A stretch of DNA of 64,000 nt from Viola odorata (lineage: Eukaryota; Streptophyta; Magnoliopsida; Malpighiales; Violaceae). Positions 39,001 to 50,092 of this stretch are shown here, piece by piece (position 1 is the first letter of the stretch; each line of letters begins with the position of its first letter). The position numbers were made by a program, and so were the translations under genes. The notes beneath the pieces are model-generated. The model saw only the letters and a program-made list of their open reading frames with translations, ran no database searches and was not told the origin of the DNA. The DNA is taken from NCBI GenBank assembly GCA_963691705.1, contig OY829538.1:51797151-51861150 (forward strand), written 5' to 3'.

Positions 39001-42000
39001 GTCCTTGTCATTGTAAATTACCAATGCCATCCTTTGATTTAACTACTGCAAGCCTTCTGACCAATGACCCTCATATATTAGAAGAATTTTTCATATATTT
39101 TATTGGTGTATTATCCTATTTCACTAATAAAGTTTATATTGATGGAGAGGCAAGAATGACATCTACTAGGTCTTTTGCCTTTTCAGGTTCATATTTAGGG
39201 CTTGAACTTGAACCCAAGGCACAGCCCTCCTTGTTTTCTGGAACTGCTAGAGAAATTTCATATACTTTTGTTGGTAGCTTGTTCGGAGGACTAACATTGC
39301 AACACAATTGTTTAGTTAAAGATGACCTTTGGAAATTTAAACAAAAATGGCTACCTATATTGAGTGGAAAAGATGAGTCCTTCAACCATAAGTTGTGTGG
39401 TGCATCCTGTATGCAAATAACTCACGAGGATCTTTCCTTTTGGGTTCCTGCTTGCTATTGGACTATTGCAGTTTGTTCGTACCTTAATGCTACCTTTCCT
39501 AAATCTCTTTCCTACAGGTTCTATCAGGTGCAAAAGGGGAAGATCTATTGACAGTTAAAAAAGTAGGAAGCTATGTGCTTGAACTTGCTGAATGTGATTT
39601 GAATTATGATGTTCGTGATAGAGCTCGTCTTTTGAAGAAAGTGCTCTCTTACAATTTAGGACCTAAAGAACTAGAGGAAGATGCAAACTGTTCTGCTAAG
39701 GAGGACCTACCACATGTTCTTGGAGAACACATGTTTGCCGGACAAACAAAGCAACTGCCTCCAGAAGCAGTTAATTATCGGGTGTATCTTCCTGGATCTC
39801 TCTCTCAGATTGTCCTTCATGCAGCTCCAGGGTATGAACCACTCCCTAAACCTTGTAGTGTTCTTGACAATGCGCTTGGCGAGCTCCCAAATGTGAGACG
39901 TGAGACTGATATGTTTGGGGATGAGACTGATGGAAATGAAGCATCAACTGGATCATTGGATGAGGGAAGTGCTTCAGATTACAGCTCTGAGCGTTCTACC
40001 AGTATTTCAAGCGACAATGGTGGCAGTGGCTCTGCAAGTGAGGATGGCAACAATGCTGACCTATTGATTCAGATATCAAACACTGGAGAGGCTAATAGAA
40101 ACCAGAATGGAGTTCTGCAATCTACTTCTTCTGATTTGGGGGAACTCATGTCAAATAGGGCTCTAGAGTCATGGCTGGATGAGCAGCCTGGTTTGTCAAA
40201 CCCAAGTACATCAGAACAAAATCAAGTTCGTAGGTCTTCAGCGAGAATATCAATTAGGGATATTGGAAGCCGAGTTAAACCTAAGAGATACAGACTCTTA
40301 GATCCTACTAATGAAAATGGCTTGAAGGTAGATTATTTGTTTTTGTCTCAAGTTTCAAGCATATCACGCCTGCTTGTAAGTGTGGAGGCATCCTTTGAGA
40401 ACTGCTCCTCTGAGACCATTTCAGAAATAACTTTGGTGGATGAGGGATCAAATAAAGCTTCAGATTCTACTGAGAGGTGAGCTGTTGTTCTGTCCATGAA
40501 AGTTTGCTTATTTGCCTTTGGCGCAATAATCTATCCTATTCAGTTGTAGCTGATGTTGTGCATACGGTGGTCAAACTGATGTTTATCATTTCAAGTTATC
40601 ACGTGGCTTTTCAATTAACTTGTCGTTCAATTCAATTTATTTAGCTGTCGGGATTCTATAAAGCATGGACAGACGTTCTGGATCTATGCACACAGAAGGC
40701 AAAGACCTGCATGTGACCTTTGATTGAAAAGTGTGACACTAATTTAATGGGAAAATCCATTGTACTATTGCATTAATGTAGAATGGCAAGACTCATGGTG
40801 TATGTGTGGAATTAGATTTGCATTTGTATTTAGTGAATGTAGTGTTTTCATCTATGATTCATACTTTGTTGGTCTAGGGTTACATGTTTTGTCCTCTTTC
40901 TAGAAGTAATTGCATTCGAGATGTATCTTGGCATTTAGGCACTAATTTTTGGTGATTTGCTTTTATCTGGATGTTGCAGCTTCTTGCCTGCACATAATGA
41001 TGTGCCAGTATTGGTTCCTATGGAAGAGATTGCTTCTCTAGAACCTGGTCAGACAGCTGCAAGGATTCTCAATGTTTGTTTCCATCACCATCTATTGCCT
41101 CTGAAACTGGTGTTATATTGTAATGGAAAGAAGCTTCCGGTTAAGCTGCGACCTGACATTGGATATTTTGTGAAACCATTCCCAATGGACATTGAAGACT
41201 TCAAAGATATTGAAGCTCGTCTTCCAGGAATGTTTGAGTACATAAGGAGGTTAGCCTGTTTTATTTGAATCCCTCTTTCGGTTATCCTAACAATGTCTAT
41301 ACTATAGAAGTAGAAAAGGAAGACTTTTTATTTCATTCTAAGGTAATATTGTTATTCCTTTTGTTAAGTTCCCAAGTTTGTTTTTTGTGTCAGTAATCTA
41401 TGTGATTGGCTCAGGGGTTGGTGTTAGAAATTTTGGTTCTGGGTGTGCCAAATAATATACAGGGAGTTATAGACTATAAAAATTTCTGATGTGTGCGTGT
41501 ATCAATGTGCTTAACAATCTTATAGGCCAAATATATAGGGAGCTATAAGACAATGAAATTTTCTACTCCATATGCATGTTCAATGTACTTAACAACTTGA
41601 ATTATGATTGCATGTATTATATAGTTCATTGAGTAAAAACTCTAGAGAGCCTCAACATATAATTTTAAAAACTCTAACTGCATCTAGTATGTGCCCAACT
41701 AGTATCTACTATCTACTCTTATGATGTTACTCCAACGTTTTCAGACTCAGACAAGGAAGAGGTCGCAGGTCTAAAGTTTCACGGGATCGAACTAGTTTTT
41801 TCAATAAATAGATATATTAAATCTGTATAAATTGAATACTAGTGAGCTATATATATATATATGTCACTTTAGGTCCCCAGATAAAAGTATGATTTCTCAT
41901 AACTAGATTCAAACTTCTCTTTTGATAAAATTTCAATTAACAGTCTGCTGAAACGATTGGTTGTGGAAATTAAAACTTGCCATATAATGCTCTAAATATG

Positions 42001-43142
42001 TGCCCTTAGGTTAGGACACCTGTTGGAGAACCCTTAAAAAGGTCGTCTTGTTCTCATTAAATATTTTTTTCTGCCCATTCCTCTGCCATTAATGTTTTGG
42101 ATAATTATTTCTAGTATTATACATGACAAATAACTAGTCGCTCATCAGGAAACTTGTTTTGTCTGCTACAAAATCTTATATCGGCAAGTTTCATCTAAAG
42201 TAGTCTGTTAAAACACTTCTAGAAGAAGTTGCAAGAGAGAATACAAGCTGATTTGTATCAATGAGCTTAACCAGCTTTTATCTTAGTGGTACTTCCTGCA
42301 AAATAGGAAGGGGTTAAGTCTTGAGTTCGAGTCTCCTAACTTGCAATTTCTATGCCTAAAAGAAAATAATAATAATAATAAAATACAAGCTGGTTTATTT
42401 ATCCCTGAACTAATAGTCTTTTCACCATCTTATGTAACTTGAAAAACATTTGCACTTTATGGAACATTGAGCTTATATTACTATAATTTGATGATTTACT
42501 TTACTGGTGTTCTCTATTTAAAACTTGAAAGAAAGAACCTAGGGAAAATTGTCTTTAGGGCCAAGATTGGTGATGTGGGGTTGCCAATTCCATGGGCAAG
42601 ATGTCTTTATTTCCTGTTCCACCTTGTGATCTACTGAAGCAGTTATAGAAGATGTGTCAGCGGATAGACGAGAAAGCTAGGAGACTTTCTGGAAAATCTT
42701 TAATGGAATGATAAATGAGATTTTTGTTGTTTTCTGTTTTCTTTCTATAACATCTGGTTTTCTAAACCGAAGTGGCTTTTCTTTTTTGGCATTCAGTTGC
42801 ACATTTTGTGACCACATTGGGGAGCTCGACAATGACAAGGTTGATGAATCAGTCAAAGACAAAATTCTCATAGTCTGTGAGAGCCTAGCATTAAAGATGC
42901 TCAGCAATGCAAATCTTTTTCTTGTTTCTGTTGACATGCCGATTTCTGCCAATCTTGATGATGTGTCTGGTTTAAGCTTACGGTTTAGCAGTGAAATCCT
43001 GAGTAATTCAATGCCCTGCTTAATTACCATTACTGCTGAAGGTAAATGTTCTGAACCACTAATTGTTTCAGTAAAAATCAATTGTGAGGAAACTGTTTTT
43101 GGCCTAAACCTGCTGAACAGGATCGTGAATTTTCTCAATTGA
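33032..43142 (+). CDS. AP-3 complex subunit beta (beta-adaptin)
   Basis: AP-3 beta is a large subunit of the adaptor complex that sorts cargo from the Golgi/endosome to the vacuole; the Arabidopsis counterpart is PAT2. Eleven exons splice in frame: 33032-33247, 33423-33499, 33577-33826, 33915-34538, 35604-35777, 36605-36731, 36866-36975, 38680-38880, 39518-40476, 40980-41249, 42797-43142, giving 1,117 residues. Residues 1 to about 700 are the adaptin N-terminal alpha-solenoid (VRACALRTMAGIR, VYVRKCAANALPKL, and KVPAARAIIVWMMGEY in exon 8). A Ser/Glu/Asp-rich hinge follows (about 728-800), then a C-terminal ear. The start ATG follows an AG-rich leader and begins MFPQFGATAETLSKAS, as in plant orthologues. 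No disabling change was seen. It converges on the DUF547 gene. Confidence 0.95.
34539..35603 (+). other. AP-3 beta intron 4
   Basis: A 1.07-kb intron with GT and TTGCAG ends. It is AT-rich and I see no other feature in it. Intron 5 (35778-36604) is similar; the frame on its minus strand (36162-35980) is not supported. Confidence 0.8.
36976..38679 (+). other. AP-3 beta intron 7, 1.7 kb
   Basis: The longest intron of the gene. The stretch about 37215-37610 is bounded by CCCTTTGGCAGCC-like and GGAGCTGTGCCAAACA-like sequences that could be old MITE ends. No coding region is supported. Exon 8 follows a TTGTTGAAG acceptor. Confidence 0.6.
38881..39517 (+). other. AP-3 beta intron 8 with a long open frame
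   Basis: The 637-bp intron is open over almost all its length in one plus-strand frame (39024-39551, 175 codons). That frame differs from the one used by exon 9, and it has no recognised motif. Minus-strand frames overlap it too. It is less AT-rich than other introns of the gene, which fits an inserted fragment. Exon 9 starts cleanly after CCTACAG. Confidence 0.5.
41250..42796 (+). other. AP-3 beta intron 10, 1.5 kb
   Basis: AT-rich intron before the last exon, with an AAGATGTCTTTATTTCCTG-type patch near 42600 but no coding region. The acceptor is ATTCAG at 42791-42796. Confidence 0.7.
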
Positions 43143-43650
43143 GTGCTCGGTGCCTGCTTGTGTATTTGTAGTTTTTTGTTTTGGTGAATACTGTAGACTT
43201 GTTGATAATTGTGTTTGGGAAGAAACAGGTGAAATGTTGTGGGAAATGCTAGCATTGTTGTTAAAATGTAATTGCATCTGCCAATCCTTTTAGGCGTGCT
43301 GAGCATCAAATATTGTCTTTCAGATGCCTTTATTACACAGGAATATAAGCTTTGGATTTATCATGCAATTTGAACTTTTCTGGGACTTTTACACTGTTTC
43401 TGTTGAATGTAGTTCATGAAATGATACAGCTCTTTTTGTGGATTTGTCAAATTCTGCCACTTAGGTAAACGCTTGATAGTCTTCTATGTATTCATCTACG
43501 CATATTAGTTTACTCCTTTTATTTCATGCTGAAAGGGTGTTCTGGGTCTTGTATTCATTTATGCATATTAGTTTACTCCTGGGACCTATAACACTATTGT
43601 CGTTGCCCCATGTAGGCATGGGGAGGTTGTGTTACTATATTGTATATTTC

Positions 43651-46120
43651 TTACAAGGTCAGCAGATACCGAAACTCATATTCATAAGGCTGAATTTCAA
43701 TCATTTTCGTTGTAGGAGATCTGGATTCTCCGTTTAGAGACTCCATCATTAACCTTTTTAGTAACGCAGAGCATGGCAATTGGCTGTAAATCCATTCTAC
43801 CAGTGATCCCATGTCATCTGCAAAGTCTCGCATGTACCACTGCAGAAGCTTTGGCACAACAATCTTTCTTTTGCTTGTAACTCCCACTGATGCTTCTAGA
43901 TATTCCACCTTTGCCCTACCCAATTCATTTATCACTGCACCTGGAGTATAGACCCTTAACTGCATAGTAGATGTTACTTCGTAAATATTTGGAGGTTTTA
44001 ATTTCCAATTAGTGTTGGAAAGTAGGTAGCTTTTAGGTGAAGAATAAGAGTACTCACTGCTGGTGAGGACCAACTGCCTCGGCAGAGAACAAATGTAACA
44101 TTGGGCTCTGGATATCCCACACCATAAGTATGCCTCAGAAGCATTTCCTTCTCATCACCAGGGCCCTTGCATGTGCAAAATTTAAATTATTAAGTAGACA
44201 ATAATGTGTGGAACATGAAATATGATTTCATACTGTTCCTTGAGTTATATTGAAATTTTACTGGTGGAATCTTTGAGATTCCAGATTTCCCAGTTGAAGT
44301 ATATAGGATCTTCCAAATTTATACAAATCAGAAACTTAGGAAATCTTGAAAGCATAAAATATAGGTGCATACTTGCACTGCCTGATAACTTACTTGTTTT
44401 GCTTCGCTTGGATAGCGGAGAATAAAATGCTCTATAGCCAAAGCATTCAGCACTATCCCTCCCACATTCAGTGCGGCCTGCATTAAGAGTGCTCCGTTAA
44501 AGATAATTGTCTCAAAGAATGGAAAAGGCTATATATCAAACAGTTTTTGTACCTTGTTCATGATTGCCAGTTGTTTCTCTTGTGTGGAAGGTAGCCCATG
44601 TTCCAGAAATGCCTAATATTTGATAAAAGATTCGAATTAGTTAATATTTGTATGTTTGAGGCATGTAATGTGCTTGGTGTAGCTGAGGTTTTCTTACTGT
44701 ACATGCATTATAGAGGTGTTATAGATATTAATCCAAAATGCCAGCTTCTGTTTGTAGGTCAAGAAGGTTAACTCCACACTAGCTAATTCATGTATTAAGG
44801 CCCTGAAATAGTACAAGAAATATTAGTTTGTGTGAAGAAAGCTGTCTAAACAGTTATTTCATTCAATAGAAAACCTGAAAGCCACCTCAGTTTTCCAGTT
44901 GTCAGTAAAGACTCCTGAAGACAGCTTGAATCTATAGAGTTTCTTGTGATGTGGATGAAGTTCTTGTATGGCCCTATGTCCCTGATAGTGCTGTCTAAAT
45001 CTGGCATAATGCCATAAGGATCGAGGTTTGATGCATTGTGGTTGTTAGGAAATAGAGATGCTTTGCAGTTGAATGAGGACTTTGAGCTTTTCGAAGTCAT
45101 GCACGAGAGGCTAAGCTTAGGAACAATGGGTGACCCTTCCATATCCTGAGTTCCTTTATTTAGATCAAGAAATATGCCTATTAGGCATTTTATTAGTTCT
45201 TCTGATAGTTGATTTGGTTTTGTATTACAAATTTCTGTGTCGATGTATCCATTTTGCATCATTCCCACATTTCTGCTGGATTCTTCATCTTCTGTGCATA
45301 AGAATACGAAAAAAGACTAAATAAGTAAAAGGTTCGACCTGAGCTAAGGCTTAGTAGGGAATGGTCATGTGTAGGCATTCTTTTTTCTGAGATGGTACGG
45401 TGTGGAACCTGTTGAGAATGTGCTTAACATTTCAGCTTCAGAACCGACGGAAGCTCTTCTGAGTGCCCATTTCTCTTTCCTGAATTCTTTATAGTGTTGT
45501 GATCTTGATAGATGATGAGTATCATCTTTGAGCACTGATCGATGGCCTGATCCACTGGGTGGTAGTAAGTGTTTATGTTGCTTCAGGCTCGGCCTCTTCT
45601 GCCGCCGCTGCTGTTTCCACTCCTCGGTCTGTTTCCTCTCCTTGTACAAGGTTAGTTTCATCTCATCAACTTTTCTCTCTAGCCACATAACTTCTTCTTC
45701 CACCATTGCCAGTTCTGCAATAAGCCCTTGCACCTGCACATACACAATTTTTCTTAATTCATGATGTCAAATTCCAAAGCACACACTACTACATTTATAT
45801 ATATTCGATCATTTTAGCAGTTGGCATGTACTTGAGGTGGAAGCAGTGAGGAGGTAAGACATGGGTTTGCTGAAACTGGTCCTTCTAGCGCTGAGTGTAG
45901 AACCTTGTTTATTGTCTGTTGCTCATCTAATTCTGCTTCCAATTTCTCAACCTGCATGATTGAGTTGCCCTTAGTGAGTTTTAGTGTGTGCTAATAAAAT
46001 CCGATATCAGAAAGATGAGAGAAGCATGGTTCTGACCTCTTCCTCGAGATGGAACCTTCGCTGCTTGTCGTCGGTATGTTGTTGCTGCATCAGGTAGTCT
46101 TCAAATTTCATTGTGTTCAT
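43651..46120 (-). CDS. DUF547 protein with MIP1-type leucine zipper
   Basis: Plant proteins of this family join an N-terminal ternary-complex-factor MIP1 leucine zipper to a C-terminal DUF547 domain; their biochemical role is not settled. Nine exons keep frame: 46120-46037, 45951-45832, 45733-45409, 45291-44886, 44802-44703, 44612-44553, 44477-44394, 44165-44058, 43959-43651, giving 531 residues. A coiled coil at about 15-105 includes GLIAELAMVEEEVMWLERKV and KQTEEWK. A Ser-rich linker follows, then PNQLSEELIKCL and DPYGIMPD-x-RDIGPYK. DUF547 (about 308-430) has KLAFWINIYNTSIM, AFLEHGLPST, GGIVLNALAIEHFILRYP and LCRGSWSSPA. The tail ends YEYEFRYLLTL. The ATG at 46120 gives MNTMKFEDYLMQQQ; upstream has no better start. 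The two stop codons of this gene and AP-3 beta are about 0.5 kb apart, tail to tail. Confidence 0.93.
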
Positions 46121-46619
46121 GAACAGAACTGCATAAAACCTGAACAATGTTTGAGCAGATGCTCCAGGAACTTGGGGACAAAAGACCTTTATTAGGAGAG
46201 ACGGGTAGGATAAAACTTTTGGGGATCGTGGGGGCCATTAAAAGGTTGTTAGGAAGGAGAGGAATAAAGATGAAAAATTGGTGGATTAGTTTCTTTTTTT
46301 CTTCCCTTTTAGGATTGAGAAAGAAGAGTGGGGTTGAAGAATTTTAGGGTTTGATTATTGGGGAGGTGGAGGTTGAGGTATTATTGGTATTAGTGTTGTG
46401 CGTGGCTATCACATGAATCTTGTCTCTGGTAAACATTGATTTTTCAACAAATTGCAAAGGGTGGTGACAGACGTGAAGCCCATGACAAAAAACAATGTCA
46501 ACTTCCCTACCCTGTACCTTTTTTTCAAGAAAGGTAAATATCAGAAGCCCTTTTGGGCTCCTTATCAACAGTGGACGTGAGTATAATATTCTGGATTAAT
46601 TTAGTAAAATACGTTTGTG
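46121..46619. other. Upstream region of the DUF547 gene
   Basis: Holds the likely promoter and leader of the minus-strand gene. Short ORFs on both strands here (46147-46347 plus, 46568-46344 minus) have no motif and are not called. Confidence 0.5.
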
Positions 46620-46990
46620 GCATTTTTTTTTTTACATAAGAAGAAAGCTAAGAAGCTAAATAATCAGTTAGGAACATGTCGAATCATAGGAGATGAACCA
46701 AACATAGGTCTGATCAAATGCCTAATTGGCCATCTTATCCGCTACTGTGTTAGCCTCGAGGAATACATGAACAAATTGCACATCCCATTATTTACTCGAG
46801 AGAACGCCGATCGCAACCACTAAGGATTTACATATTTGACTCGGCAAAGAACCATTAGACGAGACGCACTGTCACATTGGACTACAATCTTTTCCCATTC
46901 TCGCAGTCATGCCTCTTGGAGCCTAAAACTGAGACGTTTGTGGCCATTTTGTTTGCGTATTTTAATTGCACATCCCATCAGATTGCATTG
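46620..46990 (-). mobile_element. 5'-truncated LINE fragment with RNase H tail
   Basis: The minus strand reads Trp-Glu-Lys-Ile-Val-Val-Gln-Cys-Asp-Ser near 46890. It then reads HVFLEANTVADKMAN, a stop, and AFDQTYVWF (about 46770-46690), the RNase H signature at the end of plant LINE ORF2. An A-run (46623-46633 complement) follows, acting as the poly-A tail. It is broken by stops and lacks the rest of the element. Confidence 0.6.
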
Positions 46991-47545
46991 GGCTACTATT
47001 TTTTCCCTTTTCTTTGTTTCTTTTTCAATTAGGTCAACGGAATCCATTCCCAAACGGATTGTGTGTCAACAATCTATTAATAATGAATCAAGTCTATTTT
47101 TATTGATAGTGCTGGAATAAAAATTTTTTTTTGCCAAAAAGAAATTGTGAGGACACGTAGGGAGATCGAGAACAGAATGAATCGAGTGTGGTGATACCAT
47201 GACGTGCAAAGTAGACAAATAGAGAATAACTTTGGTGTAGCGAATAATAACTTTCTAAAAAATGGCAACTAAAGAAGGAATCTGAAAAAAAAGAAACAAA
47301 AAAGCAAACGTAAGGGAAAAGTGATCTCGTTAATTTCATCGTCAGTATGGAGGATAAGATTGGCAGTGGATAAACGTAGGAATAAATTGAATTATTTATT
47401 TTGGACAATAAAATTGAATTGTTCGAATTTTGATTTGTTTCATGAACATCCAAATTATTTATTTTAATTTCTTGCAACTTGGTGATTATTTTAACTTTTG
47501 TTTAAAATTGACTTAACAAGTTTGTTTCACATATCACAATATACT
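46991..47545. other. Intergenic region
   Basis: AT-rich DNA without a supportable gene. The longest frame (47477-47100 minus) is low complexity and contains no motif. Confidence 0.5.
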
Positions 47546-47679
47546 TAAGACCAGCAATGGATTATTGGAGGAATTATTTGGTGCAGCAATAGACTTTTTA
47601 GGTATCAATTATCGTGTTTAGTATCGGATTTTTCTAACAGTAGGATCCCCCTGTCAGTTTTTTCTTTTTTTTTTAAAAT

Positions 47680-47770
47680 GAATACGGTGGATCAATGGCA
47701 GCGCGCCACGCGTGCACGTGCAGGCACGCGCACGTGTGGCGCGCTGTCGTTGGCCACCGCATTATTTCTT
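47680..47770. repeat. GC-rich imperfect foldback
   Basis: The arms CAGCGCGCCACGCGTGCACG (from 47699) and, on the opposite strand, CAGCGCGCCACACGTGCGCG pair around a short AGG loop. Outside them ATACGGTGG and ATGCGGTGG extend the pairing. The result is an imperfect stem of about 40 bp in otherwise AT-rich DNA. Confidence 0.75.
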
Positions 47771-47784
47771 TTTTTTCCCCTCAT

Positions 47785-48078
47785 TTTTAAATGGGTTTTT
47801 TATAATAAATACTGAAAATAATTTTATAAAAAATATACCGTTATTTTTAATTTTTTGAGATCTATAAATTGAGACTAGGTTTATATTATTTGGGCACTAA
47901 AAAAAATCAGAATTTTTTACATTTTCTTTTCATTTTCTTTTTTAAATGCCTTTTTTCATAATAATTACTCAAAATAATTTAAAAAAATATACCATTATTT
48001 TTATTTTTTGAGATCTATAAATAGAGCTTGTGTTTGTGTCATTTAGACACCAAAAAAAATCTGAGTTTTTTACAATCT
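47785..48078 (+). repeat. Tandem repeat of about 155 bp with TATA-like motifs
   Basis: Two units (about 47785-47925 and 47938-48078) share AAATGNNTTTTTTATAATAA, AATATACC, TTTTTGAGATCTATAAAT and CACTAAAAAAAATC. The second contains CTATAAATAGAGC 85 bases before an ATG, so the repeat looks like a doubled core promoter. Confidence 0.75.
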
Positions 48079-48090
48079 TCAAGCTCTTTT

Positions 48091-48237
48091 ATGGATTCTT
48101 CACAAAATTATAATTTTTTTCCAAATTACAACTTCCCTAACCAAGCTCAAAATCCAAATATGCGACCTCCAAACCCAAATATTCAATGCCCAGAAAATCC
48201 TCAGAATAAGGGAATGCAGTCTAATTTTGGATCGTAA
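48091..48237 (+). pseudogene. First exon of a Harbinger ORF1-like (Myb-type) protein
   Basis: The frame MDSSQNYNFFPNYNFPNQ continues as an Asn/Pro/Gln-rich leader for 48 codons and ends at GATC/GTAAGT, a good splice donor. Such leaders are typical of the Myb/SANT-like ORF1 proteins of plant Harbinger elements and of their domesticated relatives. No later exon with a SANT domain was found, so it is a remnant. The TATA-like CTATAAATAGAGC lies upstream. Confidence 0.4.
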
Positions 48238-48954
48238 GTTTACCAGTTTATTTTGTGTGTATTTTCTTGTTCGTTTGTAATAATCTATATATGTGTTGAT
48301 TTACTGAGTGATAAATAATATCGTATGTTACTCTTAAAAATATTATATTATTTATTGTATTAAAAAAGTATAGATTTTTTGAAATCTAAAAAGAAATTAT
48401 GAAATTTAATTAATTTATATTAAAAAATATTATTTATTATTTATTATATAATAAAAAATAATTATTATAGTAATTATAAATTTAATAAGAAAAAGAAATG
48501 AAAAATATGGTGGGGTATATGATTAAATGATGTGGAAGGGAGAGAAAGTGAATAACAACCTGAAAAATAGCCTGCTGTGAAGTTAAAAGAAAAGTGAGTG
48601 TTATTTGATGATTTGGTTGGGTGTTAAGCTGATGTGGCAGGAGAGAAGTGTTAAATTTAACACCCACGGTTGCGGATGGTCTAAGAATATATGAGCTGTT
48701 CCAAGAAGTTGGTTAAGTTAAATATTCATATTTTGGTTAATAAAGGCTGCTTACTTTTGCAATTATATATTTATAATTATTTTGTGTTTATAAGATTTAA
48801 TGTCACCTGATAATTGCGTCTTTTGCATTTGCTGATTTGTGTTAATATATTTTCAATTCCTTTAAAAAAGACATAAGTTAATTGTTTAAATCATTTAACT
48901 TTGTAAATTTATTTGGTTTTCAAAAAATTCAGCATCCAATCTCCTTTTTTTAAA

Positions 48955-49652
48955 GAGGTAATAGCATAAAGACCCCCTGTACTATTTTTTAAAACAGAAA
49001 CCTCCCCTGTACTTCAAAAAGTCAAATTGACCTCCCCTGTACTATCGGTCAGAAGCATTTGCTTGGTCTCCGTCAGTCAAACTAACAGACCGTTAGTGTT
49101 GACCGTTGACTTTGAATAAAATATTCAGAAAAATTGTAAAAAATCCAAAAAATTGTAAAAAATCCCAAAAAAATGTAAAAATTCTATAAAAAAATTTTAA
49201 AAATTCCCAAAGAAATTTAAAATTTTAAAAAAAATTAATAAATCCAAAAAAATTCAAAAAAAATGTAAAAATTCCAATTTTACATTTTTTCTGAATTTTT
49301 AGATTAATTAACTTTTTTCGATTTTTTTTTAAATTTTACATTTTTTTTCTGGATTTTTAGGTTACATAATTTTTTTTATAGAATTTATACATTTTTTTGG
49401 GATTTTTTACAATTTTTAATAAATTTTTTACATTTTTTTTGGATTTTTTACATTTTTTTTGAATTTTTTATAATTTTTCTGAATATTTTAATCAAAGTCA
49501 ACGGTCAAAAAGTGAAGTCTGTTAGTTTGACTGGTACAGACCAACGGAATGCTTCTGACCGATAGTACAGGGGAGGTCAATTTGACTTTTTGAAGTACAG
49601 GGGAGGTTTCTGTTTTAAAAAATAGTACAGGGGGTCTTTATGCTATTACCTC
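48955..49652. mobile_element. MULE-MITE with 9-bp target duplication
   Basis: Same family as 13313-14051: ends GAGGTAATAGCATAAAGACC with long inverted repeats. The flanks TTTTTTAAA (48946-48954, 49653-49661) are a perfect 9-bp duplication. Length 698 bp, non-coding. Confidence 0.88.
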
Positions 49653-50092
49653 TTTTTTAAATTGATAATAAATTATGAAGGAAAATGAACCATTTATTTT
49701 CTCAACGTTTATTTTTCTTTCCTTTCTTTTAGTTCCATCCAGAACAAATTAAAAAAAATTACTATTCCATTTCATTCTGTCATCTCATGCATAATTAGTT
49801 GAAATACGTTTATCTTTTAAATAAAAAATTAATATTATTTGAATATAATTGAATTTTACACAAACTCAGGTTCTTGGAATTTGAATTAAAAGTAAATAAA
49901 TTATTTGGCAACAGTTCAAGCTATTTTTCTTTTTTATTTTTATTTTGGTAAAAATTACTAGAAGCCAATGTCGGCGTCACATTCTAAGGAACTACTCCCT
50001 CTGTCCTGGTTTAATGGACGCGAGGGAGGAAGTATCTTAGATTAAGGCAGCTGACAGAGTCAGCTGCACACTTCTATTTTGTCTGTGGGGTC

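Larger units (their letters stand above)
47549..48681. mobile_element. PIF/Harbinger-like element with ORF1-like start
   Basis: The ends GACCAGCAATGG and (complement of right) GACCATCCGCAACCGTGG are related, and TAA flanks both sides (47546-47548, 48682-48684), as for Harbinger. Inside are a GC-rich foldback, a tandem promoter-like repeat and the start of a short Asn/Pro/Gln-rich ORF. The transposase is absent. The duplicated block that recurs at 56466 begins inside it (48189). Confidence 0.55.

Noticed and set aside
42677..43309. 210-codon frame on the minus strand
   Set aside because: It lies opposite the last AP-3 beta exon and shows no motif; the plus-strand exon is clearly the real coding sequence.
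48482..48667. 61-codon minus-strand frame, identical at 56759-56944
   Set aside because: Identity only reflects the large duplication; the sequence is the right end of a Harbinger-like element.
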